64,000 bases of DNA from Paenibacillus chondroitinus NBRC 15376 (GCF_004000765.1 NZ_BILW01000005.1:269481-333480); one strand, 5' to 3'. Numbered from the stretch's first letter, positions 1-8,000 are shown. Notes: a model not told the origin generated them from the letters alone. Translations and numbers: made by a program.

Positions 1-99
1 GATCCTCCATTAAAAATATTGTTTGAATCAGAAGAGGAATTTGCGGACTTTAGAAATAAAATTCATAATTTTGATTGGTTAACTCTAGATTTAAGTTAG
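1..99 (+). CDS. 3' end of an unrecognised gene (5' end outside window)
   Basis: An open frame enters from the left edge and closes at TAG 97-99, giving a 32-residue tail rich in acidic and aromatic residues and ending WLTLDLS. A hairpin terminator follows 20 bases later, which supports a real gene end. Too little is present to assign a family. It lies just left of a decayed ParB-methyltransferase copy, so it may belong to the same prophage remnant or to the host. Confidence 0.5.
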   Translation, partial: DPPLKILFESEEEFADFRNKIHNFDWLTLDLS

Positions 100-118
100 G
101 TATAAATCTAATTATTTT

Positions 119-147
119 TAAAGAGTCGCTGACATGCGGCTCTTTTT
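119..147 (+). terminator. Rho-independent terminator
   Basis: The stem AAAGAGTCGC/GCGGCTCTTT (one G-U pair) with a 6-base loop is followed by a T run. It ends the gene that stops at position 99. Confidence 0.8.
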
Positions 148-259
148 GTCGTACAAGTGCTACCGAGAAATGAAGGGATTAATAATATGAACTTAGAAGC
201 GTCCTAAGTGGTGCTTATCTTTATAACTAAAATCCGACATAACATAAGGGGGAATTAAT

Positions 260-527
260 TTGAGAATCGAAACTATACAAATTGAACATATAAATGCAAA
301 TGGCTGGAACCCAAACGAAATGGACGATCATATCTTCAGAGCTTTAGTTGAAAGTATCCGGAAACACGGTGTGCTGCAGCGAATCTACACTTATGACTTG
401 TGAACAGATGGACAGGACGTGCAGGACATTGGAGTTGGACCCAGTCTTCTGCGATTTAATTAAGAAGCGGTTTTATGAGTGGGCGGGGATTGAACCAGTT
501 CTTTTAGTTCGGTCTGCAGTTTCTTAA
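260..527 (+). pseudogene. ParB-methyltransferase remnant with large internal deletion
   Basis: This is a decayed copy of the intact ParB-methyltransferase gene at 38237-39526. Homology begins in the leader (about 145 matches 38144), runs through the TTG start at 260 and about 40 N-terminal codons, and then jumps near 383 to the last 145 bases of the gene. About 1 kb is missing, including all catalytic motifs, and the join is out of frame, so translation stops near 402. A short GCAGC match at the join suggests deletion by microhomology. This is evidence that a second related prophage once stood here. Confidence 0.9.
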
Positions 528-586
528 ATAATAAGGAACTACAAAATTATACCTAAAGATTTTATTATATGGTAGTATTTAGTGGG

Positions 587-611
587 ATGGAAAGGGACTT
601 TCTCCATTTTT
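587..611 (+). terminator. possible weak terminator
   Basis: ATGGA and TCCAT pair around an imperfect inner stem and are followed by a T run. It sits between the methyltransferase remnant and the RCC1 gene. Confidence 0.35.
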
Positions 612-660
612 AAACTAGTACTGAATTTTAATATTTTCATAACTGGGGGTAAATTTATTC

Positions 661-2199
661 ATGCGATTAAAAACAAAGATTATAAAACCTTTATTTGTCT
701 CGGTACTTGTTTTCACTTTTTCTGGAGGTAGTTTGGTTAGCGCTGATTCTCAATCATCAGAAAATGATGTTAAAGTTGGCTGGGCAGGAATTGGCGCTTT
801 TAACCTAGCAGTCAAACAAGATGGTACAGTTTGGGCATGGAGTGGAAACAGTGATTCAAGGCCAACATCTAATTTAGAAGATGTAGATAATCCAGCTATT
901 ATTAAGGTTCCCAAACAAGTTAAAGGGATCTCGGATGTCACTGCAGTCGCCTCAGGCCATGGATTTTCTTTAGCTTTGAAGAAAGATGGTACTGTGTGGG
1001 GTTGGGGTGGCAATGGTGATGGTCAACTAGGCGATGGAACCCAATCTGTTTTTGATCCAAAAACCTATAAAACAATAAAAAGTGCGGATAAGGGTATACC
1101 AGTCCAAGCAAAAGGCCTATCTAATGTGGTTGCTATCGCAGCAGATTGGAACACAAGTTATGCAGTTAAAAATGATGGTACACTTTGGGCCTGGGGAGGC
1201 ATCTATTATCGTAAAGCTGATGGAAGTGTTGCCAATTACATTGTCCCGACCCAGCTTAAAAAGTTCTCAGATATAGCTTCTGTCTCACTAGGTTGGGGAA
1301 ATATGGTTGCGTTAAAGAAAGATGGCACCGTATGGATGCCATCACATGGAAATGTTGTTCAAGTCGAAGGACTTAGTGACATTATAGAAATTGCAGCTGG
1401 AGGACAATATTCGTATGGCCTTAAGAAAGATGGGAAGGTTTGGTTTTGGGGCTCAAATGGGGAGAGTGGGGCAGTAGTTGGTGGGAAAGATACTGCTGAT
1501 CATTCAAAACCACAATTACTTGAAGGAATTGAGGATGTCGTCTCTGTACAAGCAAGTGCAGGGGGGCCACTTCTCTTGAAAAGTGATGGAACAGTCTGGG
1601 CTAGTGGAACAAACACAGGTGGGCAGCTAGGAATAGGCTCTTATGAAGATAGTATTGTACCTGTTCAAGTGAAGGGTTTAACAAGAATAAAAAAAATTGC
1701 AGCCTCTGGAACTGAATTTAAATCGATGGCTATAAAAGCAGACCATACACTCTGGTCTTGGGGAAATGGTTATGTTGGAGATGGAACGAAATGGTATAGG
1801 ACTGTACCAGTATGGATAAAAAGTTATGATTCTGAAGTATTACCAGAAGATCAAATAATGGTGAACCTGGATAATAAAGAATTAGAGTTTGATCAACCAC
1901 CTACTATTGTCAAAGGTCATACAATGGTGCCTTTGCGAAAAATCTTTGAGGCACTTGGGGCTGATATTCAGTGGGATAAGGATACACTAACTGCAACAGC
2001 CACGAAAGGGCAAACAGTCATAAAACTAACAGTAGGTAGCAATGTTGCATACATAAATGGAGTTAGCACGATACTAGACTCAGAACCCTTAATTATTGAG
2101 GGAAGGACTTTAGTCCCCGCTAGGTTTATAGTTGAATCTTTTGGAGCCAAGGTTAGTTGGGAAGAAAATTCAAAGACGGTTTTTATTAAAACAAAATAA
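661..2199 (+). CDS. secreted RCC1-repeat protein with copper-amine-oxidase-like stalk domain
   Basis: The 512-residue product begins with a basic stretch and a hydrophobic signal peptide (about residues 1-28, VSA cleavage context). Residues 35-395 hold RCC1-type repeats with recurring KxDGTVWxWG motifs and Gly-rich loops, predicting a beta-propeller. Residues 400-512 match the copper amine oxidase N-terminal-like domain (MVPLR and LVPARF motifs), which is very common in Paenibacillus surface proteins. It is probably an exported cell-surface protein. The ATG lies about 12 bases after GGGGGT. It is flanked by phage debris on both sides, so it may be a host gene or cargo of the lost prophage. 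Substrate unknown. Confidence 0.85.
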   Translation: MRLKTKIIKPLFVSVLVFTFSGGSLVSADSQSSENDVKVGWAGIGAFNLAVKQDGTVWAWSGNSDSRPTSNLEDVDNPAIIKVPKQVKGISDVTAVASGHGFSLALKKDGTVWGWGGNGDGQLGDGTQSVFDPKTYKTIKSADKGIPVQAKGLSNVVAIAADWNTSYAVKNDGTLWAWGGIYYRKADGSVANYIVPTQLKKFSDIASVSLGWGNMVALKKDGTVWMPSHGNVVQVEGLSDIIEIAAGGQYSYGLKKDGKVWFWGSNGESGAVVGGKDTADHSKPQLLEGIEDVVSVQASAGGPLLLKSDGTVWASGTNTGGQLGIGSYEDSIVPVQVKGLTRIKKIAASGTEFKSMAIKADHTLWSWGNGYVGDGTKWYRTVPVWIKSYDSEVLPEDQIMVNLDNKELEFDQPPTIVKGHTMVPLRKIFEALGADIQWDKDTLTATATKGQTVIKLTVGSNVAYINGVSTILDSEPLIIEGRTLVPARFIVESFGAKVSWEENSKTVFIKTK

Positions 2200-2259
2200 A
2201 ACATATTAGAAAGACAATATTTATTCAAAAGTTATTCCATTATATGCATGATTGAAACA

Positions 2260-2284
2260 CCGCCTTTTCAAAAGGCGGCTTTTT
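2260..2284 (+). terminator. Rho-independent terminator of the RCC1 gene
   Basis: The perfect 9-bp stem CCGCCTTTT/AAAAGGCGG with a one-base loop is followed by CTTTTT, 60 bases after the RCC1 stop codon. Confidence 0.85.
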
Positions 2285-2309
2285 ATGTTGAATACTTTCT
2301 AAATAAAAT

Positions 2310-2423
2310 GAGGGACTCTCTAACGCCCTCCTTTGGCACCGCAACACTCCCTTTTGCCGTGGCCACGGTTGTACGAACGCATGATCTCTGTTTCGTTTTA
2401 ATGGATGATAGGAGTGTTCGCAA
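2310..2423 (+). other. decayed copy of the terminase-leader RNA element
   Basis: This matches the leader of the small pre-terminase gene at 41015-41139: a GAGGG/CCCTC hairpin (2310-2330), an ACACTCCC remnant of the second hairpin, the palindrome CCGTGGCCACGG, the GAACGCATGATCTC block and GGAGTGTTCGCAATTG. The non-coding part is conserved about as well as the adjoining coding part, which suggests it was functional. Confidence 0.75.
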
Positions 2424-2555
2424 TTGAAAGATGAAAATACGAACAAAGAAAATGAAGAGTTGTTATTTAAGCATGAGTTAGCATTAAAAGAAGGTATCAT
2501 GGAATCAAAGTCAAAATTGCTGCAATCATTTCTAATATTAATGTCTGAGGCATAG
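2424..2555 (+). pseudogene. truncated copy of the small pre-terminase phage gene
   Basis: The TTG start and about 32 codons match the 74-residue product of 41140-41364 (MKDENTNKENEELL then HELAL and ESKSK). After about position 2520 the sequence switches to immA-derived DNA and the frame stops at 2555. The gene therefore lost its 3' half through a deletion joining it to an immA copy in the opposite orientation. Confidence 0.85.
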
Positions 2556-2629
2556 TACACATCATTTTCTCGATATTGTGTATTTATCCAAATTTCTAGC
2601 TCTGTTTGCTTATAGAGTGTAAAGTCCAT
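2525..2629 (-). pseudogene. 5' fragment of an ImmA/IrrE metalloprotease gene
   Basis: Read leftward from 2629, the first 30 codons closely resemble ImmA at 8396-8986: MDFTLYKQTELEIW compared with MDLSFYKPTELEKW, then YASD in both. A frame change follows near 2540 and the gene runs into the decayed small phage gene. The HELCH zinc site is missing. The upstream region (about 2670-2690) keeps an ATAGGAA...GTTCGT element also found before the intact immA. Confidence 0.8.
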
Positions 2630-2794
2630 CTATTTTCCTAAGTACTTTAATAGTCATTTAGTCACGAATAGGAAACGTGCGTTCGTATTCTATTCTATCA
2701 GATCATTTGAGAATATTTTTAGTTTTCTGTAGATGGAATATTATAGAATGAGTTGTAATTAGTTCGAAATCCTACCATATTAAGGAATTGTATT
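2556..2794. other. non-coding stretch with immA promoter remnant
   Basis: No convincing gene is present. It contains the promoter side of the immA fragment (AATAGGAAACGTGCGTTCGT near 2667-2686) and AT-rich DNA leading into the HNH fragment. Confidence 0.5.
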
Positions 2795-2968
2795 ATGAAC
2801 TTCATTGGGAATTGGCTTAGTGTTATTAGAAATTGCAGTTATGACAAAACCTACAAGATGGCATGGGCTAAGGCTATTACTGAAATTTCACTAGAATTGG
2901 ATTACGGTGATAGTGCTGACAAACTTATATTGCCCATCAAAATGTTCCCCGCTGGCTCTACTGGCTAG
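2795..2968 (+). pseudogene. N-terminal fragment resembling HNH-type endonuclease
   Basis: An ATG at 2795 opens 57 codons beginning MNFIGNWLSVIRN with a YKMAWAKAI segment. From memory this resembles the start of a bacterial HNH restriction-type endonuclease family. The frame stops at TAG 2966-2968 inside a terminator hairpin, far shorter than a functional nuclease, and no HNH motif is left. Assignment is tentative. Confidence 0.4.
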
Positions 2969-2979
2969 TGGGGATTTTT
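2947..2979 (+). terminator. Rho-independent terminator
   Basis: A ten-base-pair stem (CCCCGCTGGC with GCTAGTGGGG, two G-U pairs) is followed by ATTTTTG. It isolates the upstream debris from the SOS-type operon. Confidence 0.75.
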
Positions 2980-2996
2980 GTATTTATAAAAATCGC

Positions 2997-3027
2997 TTGC
3001 ATAGCGAATACGTGTTCGGTATATAAT
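2997..3027 (+). promoter_or_regulatory. promoter with LexA/DinR box for the polymerase operon
   Basis: The -35 is TTGCAT (2997-3002). The -10 is TATATA (3020-3025, 17-bp spacer) or TATAAT (3022-3027). Between them, CGAATACGTGTTCG at 3005-3018 matches the Bacillus LexA consensus CGAACRNRYGTTYG at 13 of 14 positions. A second, weaker box-like sequence CAAACAAACGTTCC lies downstream. LexA binding here would block polymerase directly, which fits SOS control. Confidence 0.75.
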
Positions 3028-3066
3028 ATAAAACACAAACAAACGTTCCTATTTTGAGGTGATTAA

Positions 3067-3435
3067 ATGAGTGTCATGCCAAATGTTGAGACTGACGAGG
3101 ATGTTCAATTAATCAAAGAGTTTACACTGCTTCCTATATTGCTCGATATGTTGTCGAGGGATTGTGAAGAACTCAGGGTTCACAAAGACAAAATTATTTA
3201 TGGTCATATTCTGTTTTACCTAAAAGAAGTCGAGAACACTATTTATCCAGCAATCCAAAGTATTAAGAGTAAAATGAAAAAGCGTGATATTAAGGTGTTG
3301 AATACATCGATGACTCCTTTAGGCATTAACGTTGAATATAAAGTTCGTGGTTACGTCCATCATTTCACAATGCTCAGAAGTTTGATTAAAGCTGAACTCA
3401 TGACAACTTTAATGAGAATGCGGAGGTCATTGTAA
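3067..3435 (+). CDS. unknown small protein, first gene of SOS polymerase operon
   Basis: The 122-residue product has no recognised motif. It is mostly helical in appearance, with an acidic N-terminus and a basic C-terminus (MRMRRSL). A GAGGTG ribosome binding site precedes ATG 3067. The stop overlaps the polymerase start by one base, so the two are probably co-translated. The position at the head of a LexA-controlled polymerase-YolD operon suggests a role in damage tolerance, but this is only context. Confidence 0.75.
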   Translation: MSVMPNVETDEDVQLIKEFTLLPILLDMLSRDCEELRVHKDKIIYGHILFYLKEVENTIYPAIQSIKSKMKKRDIKVLNTSMTPLGINVEYKVRGYVHHFTMLRSLIKAELMTTLMRMRRSL

Positions 3436-4712
3436 TGGTAATGAGGGAAAAAAGCGAACGCACAATTTACCTCTCGGATTGCCAATCTTTTTACGCAAGC
3501 GTCGAAAAGGCTACACATCCTGGACTAGATAATCTTCCAGTTGTTGTGGCCGGTGATCCTGCCAGAAGATCTGGAATTATTTTGGCAGCATGTCCAATAG
3601 CCAAAAGCTTTGGGATTAGCACGGCTCAGCGACTTGGAGAAGCTCTGCAGCTATGCCCAGATGTTATTGTAATGCGTCCGCATATGCAGCGTTATATCGA
3701 TGTATCACTTGCAATTACTGACATTTACAAAGAGTATACCGATTTAGTTGAAGTGTTTTCTATTGATGAGCAGTTTCTAGATGTGACGGGTTCGCTCAAT
3801 CATTTTCGCTGTACGTCAGAAGAACTGGCAAGTATGATTCAAAAAAAGGTCGCGGCGTCAATGAATGTACGTATTCGTGTTGGCATCGGTCCAACTAAAA
3901 TCCTTGCCAAGCAAGCAACGGACAATTTTGCGAAGAAAAACCCGAATGGTATTTTTACGCTTGGTAAAGAGGATGTAGAACGTGTCCTATGGCCTTTAAG
4001 TGTGGATAAGATGTATGGGGTTGGGTCGCGCATGACTCGGCATTTCGTGGCTCTTGGAATGACAACGATAGGTCATGTTGCTCAAACACCATTGCATTTA
4101 CTTAAGCAGAAATTTCGTGCGCGCTTTGGTAAACAATCGGATATTCAAGCTGAAGTCATGTGGCGTACAGCTAACGGTCTTGATGATAGTCCAGTCACAC
4201 CTGGCACATTTAATGTAGCTCCAAAATCAATCGGTCACGGAATGACCTTGCCACGAGATTATACGACGGCAGAAGAGGTAGATATTGTGCTCTTGGAATT
4301 AACGGAAGAAGTTTGCCGCGATGCACGTGCAAAGGGGTATACGAGCGGAACCGTTCATGTATTCTGTATGTGCTCACCATACGATGCGCCTACAGGCTTT
4401 AGTCAACAGCGCAAGATGCCCTTTGCTACAAATAATACTCTGAAAGTTTTCAAGTCAGTTCGTGAGATCTTTCATCGTAATTGGAATGGGCACCCGGTGC
4501 GTAAAGTTGGCGTTACGCTAGGATCACTTGATGATGAGGAAGTTACACAACTAGATCTATTTGAAGACGTAACGAAGCTAAGGAAGCTTGACAGCGTTCT
4601 AGACGGAATTAAAGACCGCTTTGGCAATACGGCAATTATTCGGGCTTCCAGTTTAATGAAAGCTGGTTTAGCAGCGGATCGAGCTGGTAAAATTGGAGGT
4701 CATTATAAATGA
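3435..4712 (+). CDS. uvrX: Y-family (UmuC/UvrX-like) translesion DNA polymerase
   Basis: The 425-residue product has the Y-family palm acidic residues in YLSDCQSFYASVE (residues 11-24) and SIDEQFLDVTG (about 110-120), followed by GIGPTKILAKQATDNFAK, the helix-hairpin-helix region, a little-finger domain and a LDLFED segment typical of the UvrX/YqjW group. It would copy past damaged template bases. The start ATG 3435 has GGAGG eight bases upstream. It overlaps the next gene by four bases (ATGA) and lies behind a LexA box. Confidence 0.92.
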   Translation: MVMREKSERTIYLSDCQSFYASVEKATHPGLDNLPVVVAGDPARRSGIILAACPIAKSFGISTAQRLGEALQLCPDVIVMRPHMQRYIDVSLAITDIYKEYTDLVEVFSIDEQFLDVTGSLNHFRCTSEELASMIQKKVAASMNVRIRVGIGPTKILAKQATDNFAKKNPNGIFTLGKEDVERVLWPLSVDKMYGVGSRMTRHFVALGMTTIGHVAQTPLHLLKQKFRARFGKQSDIQAEVMWRTANGLDDSPVTPGTFNVAPKSIGHGMTLPRDYTTAEEVDIVLLELTEEVCRDARAKGYTSGTVHVFCMCSPYDAPTGFSQQRKMPFATNNTLKVFKSVREIFHRNWNGHPVRKVGVTLGSLDDEEVTQLDLFEDVTKLRKLDSVLDGIKDRFGNTAIIRASSLMKAGLAADRAGKIGGHYK

Positions 4713-5089
4713 GTAAGAAATTAGAGCTTAACGGACTTTGGGAGTCCAGTCGAATGATGCTTCCTCAACATAAAGAGCCCGCCATTAGAAATCGGAAAGA
4801 GGCACAACGCATTTCACGACCTATACGAGACGAGCAAGAAATACAAAACATATCAGCTGTGTTGAGTTTGTCGCATATGTACAAGAAACCAATCGAACTA
4901 ACTTTATACGAGGAATTCAAGATTCGGAAAATTACAGGCATCGTAACGCGCACTAAACATGGTGAATTTCGTTTGGATATAGTAAAGCCCAATGGCGAAA
5001 CAGTGGACTGGGAATGGATTGGATACAGAGATGTTCTGAAAGCAGAATTAAATAATGAATGGACAGAAGATGAAATGACCGAGCTATAA
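4709..5089 (+). CDS. YolD-like protein
   Basis: The 126-residue protein has the YolD-family layout: an N-terminal LNGLWESSRMMLPQHKE segment, then SHMYKKPIELTLYEEFKIRKITG, a beta-rich core and an acidic tail. YolD-like genes habitually follow Y-family polymerase genes in Bacilli, and this one overlaps the polymerase stop by ATGA. Its biochemical role is not established; the partnership suggests modulation of translesion synthesis. Confidence 0.88.
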   Translation: MSKKLELNGLWESSRMMLPQHKEPAIRNRKEAQRISRPIRDEQEIQNISAVLSLSHMYKKPIELTLYEEFKIRKITGIVTRTKHGEFRLDIVKPNGETVDWEWIGYRDVLKAELNNEWTEDEMTEL

Positions 5090-5119
5090 AAAACATACAA
5101 AGCATGCTCCTGAAAAATT

Positions 5120-5151
5120 AGCCCATGGGTAAAAATCCCAAGGGCTTTTTT
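5120..5151 (+). terminator. Rho-independent terminator of the polymerase operon
   Basis: The stem GCCC-A-TGGG pairs with CCCA-A-GGGC and is followed by TTTTTT. Confidence 0.85.
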
Positions 5152-5203
5152 CAAACACTAGAGTTCTGTAAATTGGTATTAGTGTCATTTCGCTTAGTGA
5201 TCA

Positions 5204-5527
5204 TTAATTATCCGTACTTTGTTGAGTAGAAATGTTTTCGGAAATGTGTGCCTGGTCAGTTTTTAACTTTTCAATTATGTCCCTCATTTGTTCAGTAGCA
5301 GGGGCCGTTAGACCGATGTTCAACGTACCTTTAAGCTCGTTTACATGGAGTTCTTGGATTTTGTAGGTTATATTCTGAGGCAGCGAGTCTATTTGGCCAG
5401 CCAATTGATGGTTCAGCTTCTCATTAATTTGCTTATCCAAGTGATCCTTCAACTCACATTGCTTTTTCTCAAGCATAGCTAATCTTTGCTCAAAAATACA
5501 AATCCAAGGGGGAAAATTATTATTCAA
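5204..5527 (-). CDS. GerPC-like spore germination protein
   Basis: The 107-residue leftward product has an N-terminal coiled coil (EQRLAMLEKKQCELKDHL) and a C-terminal segment (YKIQELHVNELKGTLNIGL, residues 56-74) that resembles GerPC-type spore coat/germination proteins from memory. The start is TTG 5527, just after a three-codon mini-ORF (ATG TAT GAT TGA) that has the good AAAGGAGG site, so translation may be coupled through it. It is probably a host gene outside the prophage. Confidence 0.5.
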   Translation of the reverse strand: MNNNFPPWICIFEQRLAMLEKKQCELKDHLDKQINEKLNHQLAGQIDSLPQNITYKIQELHVNELKGTLNIGLTAPATEQMRDIIEKLKTDQAHISENISTQQSTDN

Positions 5528-5553
5528 TCATACATGAGGTCGCCTCCTTTGAA

Positions 5554-5688
5554 TCATTGGACAACTGGGTGTGGAGGTGGCGGCAACAAATCGTCTTCCG
5601 GTACTGTATCAGCCTTCTTTTCGTTCACGCCTTCAGCAATCTCGGATTCGTAAAAAATAATGAGAGCCTGGGCCAAGAGAAGTATCAT
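5554..5688 (-). CDS. possible short gene upstream of the GerPC-like gene
   Basis: A 44-codon leftward frame (ATG 5688 to TGA 5554) encodes a short hydrophobic start, an acidic middle and a proline-rich end (PPPPHP). It has no obvious ribosome binding site and may be the surviving 3' part of a gene. It ends 27 bases before the start of the GerPC-like gene. Confidence 0.3.
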   Translation of the reverse strand: MILLLAQALIIFYESEIAEGVNEKKADTVPEDDLLPPPPHPVVQ

Positions 5689-5711
5689 TATTAATGAAGA
5701 AAAAAAGCAAA

Positions 5712-5744
5712 GGCCCAAAGGAAAGTTCCCTTGGGCTTATTTTC
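5712..5744. terminator. hairpin, possible bidirectional terminator
   Basis: GCCCAAAGG and CCCTTGGGC form a stem with one mismatch. On the minus strand it is followed by a T-rich tract. It lies to the right of the leftward short gene. Confidence 0.5.
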
Positions 5745-5886
5745 ATATACTTAAGCATGGAAGCGGCTAGGATGCGAATGTATGGGGACCATTAAAAAGG
5801 AAAGCGCAAGGTTCTTAAGAAAAAAAGTTCAAACATTCCGCAGTATGCGATGAGAATTGTGGAGTCGTCAACTTGTGGGAAACATG

Positions 5887-5924
5887 AAAAAAGTCCGCGC
5901 TCGGTAAAGGAGCATGGACTTTTC
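5887..5924. terminator. bidirectional terminator
   Basis: AAAAGTCC/GGACTTTT outer arms with an inner GCTC/GAGC stem, with A and T runs on both sides. It ends the leftward 59-residue gene at 5932. Confidence 0.7.
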
Positions 5925-5931
5925 TTTCTTC

Positions 5932-6111
5932 TTACCGGTAACGGAAGTGTTCGTGCGGAATGGAGCATTTATTTTGGATAAAATGGATTTGATTCTCGAG
6001 TCGGTTGCGCTGCTCTTCGGGACCTTCGAACTGTTCAAGCTCTTGGATCAGATTATGTAAATCATTGCCCGCATTCGCGCAGTCGTAATTGCTATCCAAA
6101 TTGTTAAGCAT
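5932..6111 (-). CDS. small acidic protein, unknown
   Basis: A 59-residue leftward product (MLNNLDSNYDCANAG...HEHFRYR) is preceded by AAGGAGAG seven bases before ATG 6111 and followed by a terminator, so it is likely real although short. It has two Cys and three His residues but no clear metal motif. Probably a host gene left of the prophage. Confidence 0.55.
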   Translation of the reverse strand: MLNNLDSNYDCANAGNDLHNLIQELEQFEGPEEQRNRLENQIHFIQNKCSIPHEHFRYR

Positions 6112-6458
6112 CTGCTTCTCTCCTTAGGTTCCAAATTCCACATTCGGCGTAGTATTTGGGCTCTTTTACTGACTAGTCGTATTTCTTTTTCTTGTCCACG
6201 AGATTATTATAAACAAAAAGCAAAAATTGATACGACTACTCCTTGGAAGGATAAAAATAAATGCCCGGCGAGCGATTTCATCGTTTGGTTGTATTATGAT
6301 TAAGGTGATACCATAAAAATTATATCGAGGATGGGAAGATGAGCCGTTAAATATGCCAAATTAGAGCTTTATCCACCAAGGTTAAGTAAATTAACTTGTA
6401 TATTCTTTATGTAGTTTATCTGAACTTATGTGAGGTTATTTATTCTATATAATTAAAT

Positions 6459-6480
6459 TTGGTCACCAATTGGTCACCAA
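6459..6480. repeat. tandem 11-bp direct repeat
   Basis: TTGGTCACCAA occurs twice back to back. It is near the expected left attachment site, but no copy was found near the right end of the prophage. Confidence 0.7.
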
Positions 6481-6533
6481 ATGTGAAAAACACTCTCTGT
6501 ACTATATAATTTTTAACCCCTGTTATACACAAA

Positions 6534-6558
6534 GAAACCCTTATCATATAAGGGTTTC
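6534..6558. terminator. hairpin terminator downstream of integrase
   Basis: The perfect 10-bp stem GAAACCCTTA/TAAGGGTTTC has a 5-base loop. On the leftward strand it is followed by TTTG, so it could end the integrase transcript. Confidence 0.6.
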
Positions 6559-6583
6559 AGGAAACTGTTTTTTAAATTAATAC

Positions 6584-6605
6584 GACGGCCCTTTTACGGG
6601 CCGTC
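6584..6605. terminator. hairpin
   Basis: The perfect 8-bp stem GACGGCCC/GGGCCGTC lies between the integrase gene and the 6534 hairpin. It lacks a strong T run. Confidence 0.5.
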
Positions 6606-6732
6606 TCATGGGAGAAGTGAAATATCGATTTTCTTCTATCCTGTTATAGTCGAATGAATGTTGATTTGGTGCGGTTTATTTGAATGTGTATGAGGTCAAT
6701 TAGACTGAACTGAATTTAATTATGATCTAGTT

Positions 6733-6771
6733 GGTACCTCAACAGTACCTTTTGGTACCTCGTCGGTACCT
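6733..6771. repeat. four helically phased (G/A)GTACCT repeats at the int 3' end
   Basis: GGTACCT (6733), AGTACCT (6744), GGTACCT (6754) and GGTACCT (6765) are spaced 11, 10 and 11 bp apart, which places them on one face of the helix. They abut the integrase stop codon. The position suits arm-type integrase or excisionase binding sites. No function is proven. Confidence 0.65.
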
Positions 6772-7994
6772 TAAACTTGTCCTTTGTTTACCTTGTTTTT
6801 TCTACTGTCGAACAGGAAATCAAGTTTATTAGCAGCAGTGTGATCAGCAGCGCGTAAAACGTGTCCGTAGACATTCATTGTTGTTCCAATGTTGGAATGT
6901 CCTAGTCTCTCTGAAATAACCTTAGCATGAACGCCTTGGTTGATCAAGAGTGTTGCTGAGGTATGCCTGAGGTCATGAAAGCGAATATATTTAATGGCAC
7001 CTTTTAATTTCGCGTGGAAATAGTGCCATTGTTTTGTTGGCCAGTTCTGCGAATAGGCATTACCAAATGTTGAGCAGAATACAAATGAGCGGTCCTTGCC
7101 TTGCCATCTGTCGATAACATCCTCTTTAGCAGCCTTTTTGTAATCATAAAATTCCTCGAATTCAGAGATAACGGATGCGGGCAGGGCGACTTTGCGGAAT
7201 GAACTGTTATTCTTGGGTACCTTGATAAGAGGAGCTCCATCTTTGAAACGGGGGAGAGATTGCTTCACTTCGACCGTGCCGGCTTCGAGATTTACGTGGT
7301 GCCATTCTAACGCAAGAAGCTCACCGCGGCGTAAACCGGTCGTAAGAGCGAGTGTGGCGATCATTCGAAAGTCAGGACGTTCGTTTTGAAGTGCTTCAAA
7401 AATAAACATCGTTTCCTTTTCGTCGTAAGCTTCACATTCCACTTTTACTTCTTTTGGTTTTGCGACACCAGTCATTGGGGTTGATTTAATTACTTTCCAG
7501 TCCATTGCCCGCATGAAGACGCTTCGTAAAACGCGATAGATGTATACTTTTGACGAAGAGGAGAGAGGTTTACCACTACCGTCTAACCGCGCTCCTGGCT
7601 GATCTAATGACTCAACGAAGTTCATGATATGGAATGTTTGTATCTGATCCACACGCATATGACCAAAGTGTGGGATTAGTCGATTGTTCATGATGCTGAC
7701 GTAATTCTCTTGGGATGTTTGTTCCAGTTGCTTCATGACAAATTTACTTTCCCACTCTTTTGCAAACTGATCGAATTTCATTTTGTCAGGAGAAATGTAT
7801 TCCCCGACTTCGACCTCAATTTTAAATTTGGAAAGCTCGCTGTCTAAAAAACGCTTTAACTCCAGTTTCTTCATCCTATCGGCATCTTCTACGCTGACTG
7901 TCTTACGCTTATACAGCCGTTTTCCGTTAACGTCATAACCAAGATCGACCTGGAGCCTCCAAGAGTTTTTACCGCTCTTCTGAATGCTTGCCAC
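6771..7994 (-). CDS. int: tyrosine site-specific integrase
   Basis: The 407-residue product has an N-terminal AP2-like arm-binding domain (SWRLQVDLGYDVNGKRLYKR), a SAM-like core-binding domain (about 70-170) and a catalytic domain with Arg222 (LRRGE), the HxxR box at 340-343 (HDLRH), His366 (LGHSN) and nucleophile Tyr376 (VYGHV). It would integrate and excise the prophage. The GTG start at 7994 has GGAGG nine bases upstream. It is the last gene of a leftward set with 8001-8393 and immA, and it marks the left end of the prophage. Confidence 0.95.
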   Translation of the reverse strand: MASIQKSGKNSWRLQVDLGYDVNGKRLYKRKTVSVEDADRMKKLELKRFLDSELSKFKIEVEVGEYISPDKMKFDQFAKEWESKFVMKQLEQTSQENYVSIMNNRLIPHFGHMRVDQIQTFHIMNFVESLDQPGARLDGSGKPLSSSSKVYIYRVLRSVFMRAMDWKVIKSTPMTGVAKPKEVKVECEAYDEKETMFIFEALQNERPDFRMIATLALTTGLRRGELLALEWHHVNLEAGTVEVKQSLPRFKDGAPLIKVPKNNSSFRKVALPASVISEFEEFYDYKKAAKEDVIDRWQGKDRSFVFCSTFGNAYSQNWPTKQWHYFHAKLKGAIKYIRFHDLRHTSATLLINQGVHAKVISERLGHSNIGTTMNVYGHVLRAADHTAANKLDFLFDSRKNKVNKGQV

Positions 7995-8000
7995 AACAAA

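Larger units (their letters stand above)
6112..6733. other. non-coding left boundary region of the prophage
   Basis: No gene was found. It holds a tandem 11-bp repeat (6459-6480), two hairpins (6534-6558, 6584-6605) and the DNA just downstream of integrase, where attL should lie. I could not identify the att core by matching it to the right end. Confidence 0.5.

Noticed and set aside
2240..2629. 129-residue leftward gene
   Set aside because: Only its first 30 codons resemble ImmA; the rest is antisense to the decayed small phage gene and its leader. It is a chimera produced by deletion.
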